Assembly: GCA_022826645.1 (NCBI GenBank)
Contig: JAJDUM010000040.1
Location: 1-55,100, forward strand
Origin: Candidatus Poribacteria bacterium
GTDB taxonomy: Bacteria > Poribacteria > WGA-4E > PCPOR2b
DNA: 55,100 nt
Direction of reading: 5' to 3'
In this document: piece by piece, positions 1 through 7,013 of the stretch
How positions within the stretch are numbered: position 1 is the first letter of the stretch
How the letters are laid out: every line of letters begins with the position of its first letter
The notes under the pieces: model-generated
Database searches by the model: none
Told to the model about the DNA's origin: nothing
What the model saw: only the letters and a program-made list of their open reading frames with translations
Position numbers and translations under genes: made by a program

Positions 1-2
1 TA

Positions 3-125
3 GAACGACAAGTCAATGCTTGGGTTGAAGAACGGAATCGAAAACAGGTCCGTGTCAACTGGCAGTTTACTCTCAATCACGCACGGCAGAAACTCATGCG
101 ATTTTATCATAACTTACAAACATAA
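3..125 (+). pseudogene. IS630-family transposase, C-terminal end (cut by window edge)
   Basis: The open frame entering from the left edge ends at a TAA and encodes about 40 residues. They contain W-x3-RN followed by VNWQFTLNHARQKLMRFYH, which matches the usual C-terminus of IS630/Tc1-like DDE transposases (xWxFTxxxARxKLxxxY). Only this tail is visible, so whether the element is intact cannot be judged. No terminal inverted repeat was recognised downstream of the stop. Confidence 0.7.
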
Positions 126-309
126 TTTATTTGACACAGTAATACTTTACATATCTGTTCAGAGAACGAGTTAATTATAAGGAATTTTCTACATTTCGGC
201 AAGGTTTTTTCTGAGAAAAAGAGATACCAGACGACAATTACACTCAATAAACGGTCCTGCTTCCTCCCGGAGCGATCATTCCACTCTCGCCCCAATTAAT
301 CTCTCTTTA

Positions 310-1263
310 TCACGTTTCACTCCCCGCGTCTTCCTTCAGTCGATGAATTAACGTCCGGTTCATCCTATCGCGGATTTCGTCGATTTTTTCCGGCGTCCAT
401 TCGTAGAACCCGTCTCCTGACTTAACGCCGAGTTTATCGGCTTCGACCATTTCACGGAGGAGCGGGTTAATCTCAGACGCGCTGTTGAGGTCTTTGTAGA
501 GTTCCTCAAACGCTGCAAGAACGAGATCCCATCCAGCCAACTCGAACACCTGAAACGGGCCCGCGACGCTCAAACGTCGACCGAAGCTGTTGCGGACCAC
601 CAGATCGACATCCTCTGCGGTCGCAATACCCCGTTCAACGATTGAGAACGCTTCACGGATTACAGCAGCTTGCAAACGGGGTCCTACAAATCCGGGCACC
701 TCTTTCTGGATAATCGCTGGGGTCTTACCGATTTTGACCATCAGGTCGTATGCCACCTGGAGGGTTTCATCCGACGTTTTGGGACTGCGGATCAGTTCGA
801 CGAGCGGGATGAGATAGGGTGGATTGAAATAATGGGTGTTCAGAATCTTATCTTGCCGCTGGGTAAACGCGCCAATCTGTGAGGGCATCTGCGCGGTCGT
901 GTTGCTTGCCAGAATCGTGTGCGGCGGGCAGATCTGATCGAGTTGTCGGAAAACCTCCTGCTTGAGGGGCAGACTTTCGATCACCGCTTCGATGACAAAA
1001 TCTGCGTCTCTCCCAACAGTTTCAAGTTGGTCCGACCCGTGAATTCGACTGAGTGTTTCATCGACCTGATCCGGTTCGGCAAGTTCGTTTTCGACAAACA
1101 GGTGGAGGTTATCTCGGATTCGTTCTATCCCTGCGTCCACCTGCGCTTGGCTTACATCGTGTAGGCGAACCTGATAGCCGGCGGACGCAAATTCTTGGGC
1201 GATTCCATGGCCCATCAGACCCGCCCCAATAACAGCGATCTGTTGAATATCGTCAATTGTCAT
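310..1263 (-). CDS. 3-hydroxyacyl-CoA dehydrogenase
   Basis: A 317-residue protein of the 3-hydroxyacyl-CoA dehydrogenase family, which oxidises L-3-hydroxyacyl-CoA with NAD+ in beta-oxidation or butyrate-type metabolism. Residues 11-20 carry the Rossmann motif GxGxxG (VIGAGLMGHG). SNTT at 120-123 and HYFNPP at 144-149, with the likely catalytic His144, match the family. The C-terminal helical domain begins near residue 190 (VPGFVGPR). Length fits the stand-alone (Hbd-type) enzymes of about 290-320 residues. The ATG at 1263 is preceded by a good AGGAAGGA ribosome site. No acyl-CoA dehydrogenase or thiolase lies nearby, so the substrate chain length is unknown; relatives in this family also act on non-acyl substrates such as gulonate. 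Confidence 0.85.
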   Translation of the reverse strand: MTIDDIQQIAVIGAGLMGHGIAQEFASAGYQVRLHDVSQAQVDAGIERIRDNLHLFVENELAEPDQVDETLSRIHGSDQLETVGRDADFVIEAVIESLPLKQEVFRQLDQICPPHTILASNTTAQMPSQIGAFTQRQDKILNTHYFNPPYLIPLVELIRSPKTSDETLQVAYDLMVKIGKTPAIIQKEVPGFVGPRLQAAVIREAFSIVERGIATAEDVDLVVRNSFGRRLSVAGPFQVFELAGWDLVLAAFEELYKDLNSASEINPLLREMVEADKLGVKSGDGFYEWTPEKIDEIRDRMNRTLIHRLKEDAGSET

Positions 1264-1432
1264 GCGATTCCTTCCTAAGTGTATTAGTTCATTAGTTCAT
1301 TGATTCCTTGGTGCATTAGGTCATTACACTCAGCCTTATACATTTAGTGTACTATAAACATGCCGCCCCGCTTTGGTTCATTGAAGCATTCGTATCGCTG
1401 AAGGCAATCAATCTCAAATTTCCCTAGAACTG

Positions 1433-1458
1433 AAAAAGCCCCGCAGCAACGGGGCTTT
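1433..1458 (-). terminator. Rho-independent terminator after PhyH gene
   Basis: A 9-bp perfect stem (AAAGCCCCG at 1435-1443 with CGGGGCTTT at 1450-1458) and a 6-base loop. On the minus strand it is followed by a run of five T. It lies about 30 bases after the stop of the dioxygenase gene, so it probably ends the sulfatase/dioxygenase transcript. Confidence 0.8.
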
Positions 1459-1487
1459 ATCGAGTACATGACAAGTCTAACCCAGTA

Positions 1488-2375
1488 TTAGACTCCCCAC
1501 CGTTTCCGCATCTCCTCCATCGGCACTGTCTCGCCCTGCGTCCACGCATAATGCGCGATCGGGTTCTCGCCAATCCACCGTTCATCGATCGGTTCATCGG
1601 CACGTTGGTAGCGTGTATCGGTGCTGAGACGAAAGCGGCCGGTTGTATTGTCGAGCGATCCGTGCATGGTGAACATACCGAAGATCAGCACATCCCCCAT
1701 TTCAAACGTACTCGTCCCCCACCGCCCACCGTAGCGATCCGCTAATTCGATCGGGTCGTACGAGAACGAACCGGTCACATGGTCGCGATCAACGTCCATC
1801 TTGCCGTAAGTCTCCTTGAGGACATCAAAACGGTGGGAACCAACGAGAATCACCAGTGGTCCCATCTCGAGCGGCACATCGCCGAGCGGTGTCCAGCAGG
1901 TGACAAGCTGTTGGGTGCCCCGTCCCATATAGACGATGTCGTAGTGTGCACCGGTGAAGCCGTCGGGACCGACGACACGCAACCATTTATAATCGTAGGT
2001 GATGACGGGCGCGTCGTAGAAACCTTCACAGAAGTTCATGATCTCCGGCGATTCGACCAGATTCAGAAAGGCAGATTCATGGGTAACAGCTTTGTTCCCA
2101 CCCATAAACATGCCGCGCTTGCCATCCGCAGGTACGCCGTCCAGAAGTGGGCATTCGCGATCGAGTTGCTCATTCTCGTCCAACTTTTCGAGGAGGAATT
2201 GACGGGTCGCTTTGACCTTCTCCGGGTCGTGCAAGCCGCGGATCAGCAGATAGCCATCCTCTTCCAACCGGGCTTGAAGTGCCTCACGGTTACCGAGCAG
2301 ATCATTGGCTTCACGCAACCATCCGAGGTATTTGCCGCCCAATTCCATCTCTATTTGGTTCATCGTTAGGATCAT
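1488..2375 (-). CDS. Phytanoyl-CoA dioxygenase (PhyH) family protein
   Basis: A 295-residue Fe(II)/2-oxoglutarate-dependent oxygenase of the PhyH family. The iron ligands are visible as HYD (His144, Asp146) and a distal His near 238 (TMHGSLDN), followed by an Arg near 247 that would bind 2-oxoglutarate. The open frame extends 28 codons further upstream into the sulfatase gene. The start chosen is the ATG at 2375 because GGAGG lies six bases upstream and it follows the sulfatase stop by one base (TGAgATG), a classical translational coupling. PhyH proteins are strikingly abundant in Poribacteria. The substrate is unknown; coupling to a sulfatase suggests work on a sulfated compound or its desulfated product (inference). 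Confidence 0.85.
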   Translation of the reverse strand: MILTMNQIEMELGGKYLGWLREANDLLGNREALQARLEEDGYLLIRGLHDPEKVKATRQFLLEKLDENEQLDRECPLLDGVPADGKRGMFMGGNKAVTHESAFLNLVESPEIMNFCEGFYDAPVITYDYKWLRVVGPDGFTGAHYDIVYMGRGTQQLVTCWTPLGDVPLEMGPLVILVGSHRFDVLKETYGKMDVDRDHVTGSFSYDPIELADRYGGRWGTSTFEMGDVLIFGMFTMHGSLDNTTGRFRLSTDTRYQRADEPIDERWIGENPIAHYAWTQGETVPMEEMRKRWGV

Positions 2376-2376
2376 C

Positions 2377-3972
2377 TCAAGCCTCCGTTTTTCTTCCATC
2401 CAGAATGTCACTCCAAGGTTCGACATAACAACGGTCCGCCCATTCCTGATAGAAGGCACTCAGTTCCTCAACCAGATCTGGGAAGTCCTGGGAGAGGTCG
2501 TCCCGCTCGGTGCGGTCGGTCTCCATGTCGTAAAGCTCCCAATCGCCCGGATATTTACATACCAGCTTCCACTTCCCTTGTCGGACCGCTGCATTGCCCT
2601 CGTGCTCCCATATGAGCACCTCTTTGTCGTTGTCTTCTCCATCAAAGATCGGTGTGAGGCTGGTGCCCTCCAAGGGGTAGATCGGAACGCCGTTGTGTTC
2701 TTCGGGATAGGACGCGCCAGAGATCTCAAGGCAGGTCGCCATGATATCGGGGAGCTGACCCGGTTGATGGCGCAGTGCGTCCGCTGCCTGAATTCGTTGG
2801 GGCCAGTGCGCTATGAGCGGTGTCCCAATGCCGCCCTCATGCACCCAATGCTTGTATTCACGGAACGGGGTGTTAGAAAGGTTCGCCCAAGGAACGCCGT
2901 AGCTTTGATATGTGGTTTCCGGTCCAGGCATCATGTTCGGATCGTTGCCCCGATAGACCGGTTGCCCGTCGTGGGTGGTCTCGGTCTCGATCAGACCGTC
3001 TTTGCCGACCCGATTGGCGGGTCCCTGAAGCTCCTCCGCACATCCACCGTTATCAGCTAAGAAGAGGATCAGTGTGTTATCCAACTGACCGGTCTCCTCC
3101 AACGCCGTTATGATGCGACCGATTCCCTGATCCATGCGATCAATCTGGGCGGCGTAGACCTCCATGCGTCGCTGGTTCCACTCCTTGTGCTCGGCTTCCT
3201 CCCACGGTGGCTGTGTCGGGTCTCGATCTGTCAGCGCCCAACTTTCATCGAGGATACCCATCTCGCGCATCCGCAGCAGCCGTTCCTCACGGAGTTGGTC
3301 CCATCCGGCGGCAAAACGTCCCTCGTATCGTGCGATATCTTCGTCATGGGCGTGGAGGGGCCAATGAGGCGAGGTGTAGGCTACGTAGGTAAAGAACGGT
3401 TGACCCGACCCGTTCTCAGCGTGGTCTCGGATAAACGCAGACGCCTCATCGCTGATTGCGTCGGTTAGGAAAAAGCCTTCGGGGAGTTCGTCATGCGGAA
3501 TATGTTCGTTATCGCGGGTCAGTGTGTTCGGCTTCCAGTAGTTGGCAGCACCTGTAATAATACCGAAATAGCGGTCGAAACCGCGTTGAAGGGGCCAACT
3601 GTGTTTCGGTCCGTCCGGATCGGTGTGTCGTGAGATGTGCCACTTGCCGCTCATGTAGGTCCGATATCCCGCAGGTTCAAGGGCTTCGGCGATGGTGACG
3701 CAGCTGTCATTCAGATCGCCGCGATACCCCTCCAGGCCATCGTCCGTCATCATGTGGCCGACCCCCGTCTGATGCGGGTGGAGTCCGGTCAACATCGATG
3801 CACGAGACGGACAGCAACGGGCGGTGTTATAGAACTGCGTGAACCGCAGTCCGCCGTTAGCCAGTCGGTCTAGGTTTGGGCTGTGGATCTCCCCGCCGTA
3901 ACAGCCGAGATCCGAATAGCCCATGTCATCGTTTAAGATTAGCAGTATATTTGGTTTTTTGTTTTCGCTCAT
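2377..3972 (-). CDS. Type I sulfatase (formylglycine-dependent, arylsulfatase-like)
   Basis: A 531-residue sulfatase. The signature C-x-P-S-R is CCPSR at residues 53-57, with Cys53 the residue expected to be converted to formylglycine. Metal-binding Asp15 and Asp16 (NDDMGYSDLG) open the alkaline-phosphatase-like fold. KWH at about 111-113 and a later DNGG motif also fit. No signal peptide is present: the protein starts MSENKKPNILLILNDD, so it may act in the cytoplasm or lack a visible export signal. No anaerobic or aerobic sulfatase-maturating enzyme is encoded in the window. It is the first gene of a two-gene operon with the downstream PhyH gene. Sulfatase families are expanded in Poribacteria and are thought to attack sulfated host or algal glycans. 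Confidence 0.9.
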   Translation of the reverse strand: MSENKKPNILLILNDDMGYSDLGCYGGEIHSPNLDRLANGGLRFTQFYNTARCCPSRASMLTGLHPHQTGVGHMMTDDGLEGYRGDLNDSCVTIAEALEPAGYRTYMSGKWHISRHTDPDGPKHSWPLQRGFDRYFGIITGAANYWKPNTLTRDNEHIPHDELPEGFFLTDAISDEASAFIRDHAENGSGQPFFTYVAYTSPHWPLHAHDEDIARYEGRFAAGWDQLREERLLRMREMGILDESWALTDRDPTQPPWEEAEHKEWNQRRMEVYAAQIDRMDQGIGRIITALEETGQLDNTLILFLADNGGCAEELQGPANRVGKDGLIETETTHDGQPVYRGNDPNMMPGPETTYQSYGVPWANLSNTPFREYKHWVHEGGIGTPLIAHWPQRIQAADALRHQPGQLPDIMATCLEISGASYPEEHNGVPIYPLEGTSLTPIFDGEDNDKEVLIWEHEGNAAVRQGKWKLVCKYPGDWELYDMETDRTERDDLSQDFPDLVEELSAFYQEWADRCYVEPWSDILDGRKTEA

Positions 3973-4040
3973 ATTTGTCCTCGCAGGGTGCTTAAAGGTC
4001 TTGAAGGGTGATACGAATCAGATTTTTTGGTGTCGGGCTT

Positions 4041-4069
4041 AGTGTAGCAGACATTTGGGTGCGGATCAA
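4041..4069 (-). promoter_or_regulatory. Putative sigma-70 promoter of sulfatase operon
   Basis: Read on the minus strand: TTGATC (4069-4064), a 17-base spacer, and TACACT (4046-4041). This leaves a leader of about 60 bases before the sulfatase ATG, which has a GAGGA ribosome site. Prediction from pattern only. Confidence 0.5.
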
Positions 4070-4468
4070 GCGAATTTTCGTAGGTATGTAATTCGGGAAT
4101 CAGGGTATTTGGTTCTCACATATTATTGCCCCGATAGATGCCCGCAAATGTGCGCCAAGCGAGCCAAGGAGGTGACTTGAAATGCAACCCCCTAAATCCG
4201 CCCCCCGATTTTATCGGGATGTACCACTTGTCAGGGGGACTTGATATGTACCCCGATAAATCTCCCAGCTTTCAATGGGTCAGGACAGGCAGGATTCCAA
4301 GTAACCCCGATTTCAGCAAGCGTTCTAAGTAATCTGAATCTAAACAGCGGGACAAGATGCCCCGCCTACAGGATGCGGAGTTACGGATGGGGATAGAATG
4401 TGCTACTACACAACGAGACATGAGCCAAAACAGACAACCAAATAACCCTATGATCGGGGCGTAGAGGG
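4070..4468. repeat. Gene-free stretch with dispersed palindromic elements
   Basis: No gene is visible between the sulfatase promoter and the DUF790 promoter. The stretch holds a copy of the CCCCCTAAATCC...GGGGGACTTGA element (about 4186-4244), whose outer CCCCCT/AGGGGG arms and inner CCCGATTTTATCGGG are both inverted repeats. A degenerate copy of the GGGGCAAGATGCCCC hairpin lies near 4346-4368. Both recur elsewhere in the window. Confidence 0.6.
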
Positions 4469-4469
4469 G

Positions 4470-4498
4470 TTGACGTTAGTTTAATGTTGTGATAAACT
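4470..4498 (+). promoter_or_regulatory. Putative promoter of DUF790 gene
   Basis: TTGACG (4470-4475), a 17-base spacer and TAAACT (4493-4498), about 70 bases before the ATG of the nuclease gene. The -35 box is near consensus and the -10 box is moderate. Confidence 0.4.
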
Positions 4499-4568
4499 CG
4501 ACGCCTGAATAGGGTCAGGACCTTCCAATCTACTGACAATGAATATTAGATAACCCGTACAGAATCCG

Positions 4569-5804
4569 ATGCTCACACTCGACCTTCTCCGGTATCGAAC
4601 TCAAGGAGACGAGATTTTTGCTCGCTACGTGAACCCGGCGAACAGAAAGTACCGCGCCGTTGCAAGGGATCTGATTGAGATATATGGCACACATTTCAAT
4701 AAAACCAAAGGCGCGCTCGCTTTGGCGTTAGCGGACTATGAGGCGGCTGACACTACTTACCGCGTCACGCGAGGGCTTGCCAAATTGCTCGAAGATCGCT
4801 CTGAATTTACGATCCGATCTCCGATCGAGCCGGAGGTGCTCCGGGAGCAGATCTTTGCCTACGCAGGCAAGCGTCAGCCCGTTGTTACGAAAGCGGATCG
4901 GTTGCACCGGACGACGCGGCCGAAGGCGTTGGAGAAAATCGCCGGTCAACTTGACGTTTCGTCGGAAGCGGTGATTGAGGGCATGTATGCGGATTTAGAG
5001 GAGAACCGGATCTTGACGGGGTTTGAGCCGCCAACCGTCGAGTGGTTACTGGATCGGTATAACGTCGCACTCGCACAAGCGACCCTCTACCGTGCCAGCG
5101 AAATGACCATCCGGATCTATCGGAATATTCCAACGAAATACAGGTTGGTGTTTCAGTTCATCAAGTTTTTTAAGCTAATGCACGTCGTCTCCGGGAATAA
5201 CACGGACGGCTATCAGATCGTTCTTGACGGTCCCGCCTCGATGTTTCGCCTATCTCAGAAATACGGGATTCAGATGGCGCTGTTTCTGCCGGCGCTGCTG
5301 CATTGCGATCGTTGGTGGCTGGACGCAACAATCGTGATGAACAGAAACGACCGGCTCCGATTTGAGCTCAACGACGAATTTGGGCTACGATCCCACTATC
5401 GGGATCCCGATGAGTTCGACAGCGAGCTTGAGCGGCATTTCGCAACACAGTTTGAGAAAATCGACACCGAATGGACACTTGAGCGCGAAACGGACATTAT
5501 TGATCTGAAAGACACGGTGATGATCCCAGACTTCGCCTTTGTACATCCCGATGGACGGCGAGCGTTGATGGAGATCGTCGGTTTCTGGACACCGGATTAC
5601 CTCCAGAAAAAGTTGTGGAAGTTGAAACGGGCGGCCATGCCGAACATGATTATCGCTGTGTCGGACCAACTAAACTGTTCGACCGAAGATTTTCGAGACA
5701 TTCCCGGCGAGGTGTTATTTTTCAAGACGCGAATTAAGCCCAAAGATGTGTTAGAGAAGGTCGAGGTATGTGCGATTGTGGAGAAAGATCAAGGACAGCC
5801 GTAG
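4569..5804 (+). CDS. DUF790 / Bax1-like nuclease
   Basis: A 411-residue protein matching the DUF790 family, whose archaeal member Bax1 is a structure-specific nuclease that partners the XPB helicase in nucleotide excision repair. The opening LTLDLLRYRTQGDEIFARYV and the segment FNKTKGALALALADYE are typical. The C-terminal part holds a PD-(D/E)xK-like core: Pro320-Asp321, then Glu335 in MEIVGFWTPDYLQKK with a following Lys, the most conserved block of the family. The gene stands alone behind its own predicted promoter. The helicase that usually sits beside DUF790 genes is absent here. Recognition of the family is firm; DNA-repair function is inferred from homologues. Confidence 0.8.
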   Translation: MLTLDLLRYRTQGDEIFARYVNPANRKYRAVARDLIEIYGTHFNKTKGALALALADYEAADTTYRVTRGLAKLLEDRSEFTIRSPIEPEVLREQIFAYAGKRQPVVTKADRLHRTTRPKALEKIAGQLDVSSEAVIEGMYADLEENRILTGFEPPTVEWLLDRYNVALAQATLYRASEMTIRIYRNIPTKYRLVFQFIKFFKLMHVVSGNNTDGYQIVLDGPASMFRLSQKYGIQMALFLPALLHCDRWWLDATIVMNRNDRLRFELNDEFGLRSHYRDPDEFDSELERHFATQFEKIDTEWTLERETDIIDLKDTVMIPDFAFVHPDGRRALMEIVGFWTPDYLQKKLWKLKRAAMPNMIIAVSDQLNCSTEDFRDIPGEVLFFKTRIKPKDVLEKVEVCAIVEKDQGQP

Positions 5805-5885
5805 ACGAGGCATTCCCGATAGATCGGGATTTCGCTTACGCTCAATGTGTCCACCTCAAGTCTCACCGGAGATAAAATTAGATCC

Positions 5886-6989
5886 ATGACGAAACAACCT
5901 TTCCGTTGCACTTTATTATTTCTGTTAATCTGCTTTTCGATCTCCATGATGGCAACCGCACAAACTGTCGATATCCCCGACCCCAACCTCCGCGCTGCGA
6001 TTGAGAAAACTCTGGGCAAAACGTCGGGCGAGACTATTACCACAACGGAAATAGCGAATTTGACCCACCTTTCTGCCACAGGGTCCAACATTAGCGATTT
6101 AACTGGTTTAGAACATGCAACCAACCTGACAACGCTGTGGATTGGCAGCAACGCAATATCTGACATATCACCTCTGGCACGATTAAATCAACTGACATGG
6201 CTCGATCTTCGCGGCAACGCAATATCTGACATTTCGCCCCTAGTCGCAAATACGGGATTAGGGAGGAAAGGCTCACTGATTGTAACTGCAAATCCCCTCA
6301 ACTCCGCCTCCATCAACATCCATATTCCCGCACTCCAAAGCAGAGGAGTGAAGGTACAATTTGACGACATCGTAGCCCAACCGGCGGAGGTCAACGGTGA
6401 TGGTATCGTGAATATCTTCGATTTGGTCTCGGTTGCATCACAGTTTGGAAAACAGGGGCAAAATCTCGTGGAAGATGTTAATCGCGATGGGGTTGTCGAT
6501 ATTCTGGATTTGGTCTTGGTCGCGGGTATGTTTGGGGAGGCAGCCGCACCTTCAGCGCACCCACAAGCACCTGAGACACTTACAGCGGCAGTAGTTCGGG
6601 GTTGGCTGACTGACGCAGAGACGCTTGAGATTCGAGATCCAATAATGATACGAGGCGTTGAGGTACTTCAACAGCTTTTGGCCTCCCTGACTCCAGTAGA
6701 AACCGAACTGTTAGCAAATTATCCCAATCCGTTCAATCCAGAGACATGGATTCCGTATCGGTTAGCGGAAGATGCCTTTGTCATCTTGAGTATCTATGAC
6801 CGGGACGGTCATGTTGTCCACACAATTGACGTGGGATATCAGGGGGCCGCTGTCTACGAGAGTCGGTCGAAGGCGGTCTATTGGGACAGCAAAAACGAGG
6901 TTGGTGAACAAGTCGCGAGTGGTGTATACTTCTATCACCTGTCCGTAGGCAATTATTCCGCCACACGCAAAATGTTAATTCTCAAATAG
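5886..6989 (+). CDS. Secreted leucine-rich-repeat protein with dockerin and C-terminal sorting domain
   Basis: A 367-residue exported protein. The start at 5886 gives a clean signal peptide (MTKQPF, hydrophobic core FLLICFSISMMA, cleavage likely after TAQ); the frame is open 13 codons further upstream. An internalin-like LRR block occupies about residues 25-140, with the NAISDISPL repeat seen twice. Two calcium-binding dockerin-type repeats follow, each with a DVNRDGVVD-like loop. The last 95 residues begin NYPNPFNPETWIPY and end MLILK, the same tail as three other secreted proteins in this window. It resembles the FlgD-Ig/type IX-secretion tail and is probably a cell-surface sorting signal (inference). 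The formate dehydrogenase gene follows 24 bases later, but a functional link is not obvious. Confidence 0.8.
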   Translation: MTKQPFRCTLLFLLICFSISMMATAQTVDIPDPNLRAAIEKTLGKTSGETITTTEIANLTHLSATGSNISDLTGLEHATNLTTLWIGSNAISDISPLARLNQLTWLDLRGNAISDISPLVANTGLGRKGSLIVTANPLNSASINIHIPALQSRGVKVQFDDIVAQPAEVNGDGIVNIFDLVSVASQFGKQGQNLVEDVNRDGVVDILDLVLVAGMFGEAAAPSAHPQAPETLTAAVVRGWLTDAETLEIRDPIMIRGVEVLQQLLASLTPVETELLANYPNPFNPETWIPYRLAEDAFVILSIYDRDGHVVHTIDVGYQGAAVYESRSKAVYWDSKNEVGEQVASGVYFYHLSVGNYSATRKMLILK

Positions 6990-7013
6990 GAACAGAAAGA
7001 AAGGGAAAACAGA

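Noticed and set aside
107..295. 62-codon minus-strand frame after the IS630 fragment
   Set aside because: Low-complexity, AT-rich, overlaps the transposase end antisense; no evidence of expression.
1779..2369. 196-codon plus-strand frame opposite the PhyH gene
   Set aside because: Antisense shadow with no ribosome site or motif.
2305..3060. 251-codon frame on the plus strand opposite the sulfatase
   Set aside because: It is the antisense shadow of two well-supported genes and has no family features.
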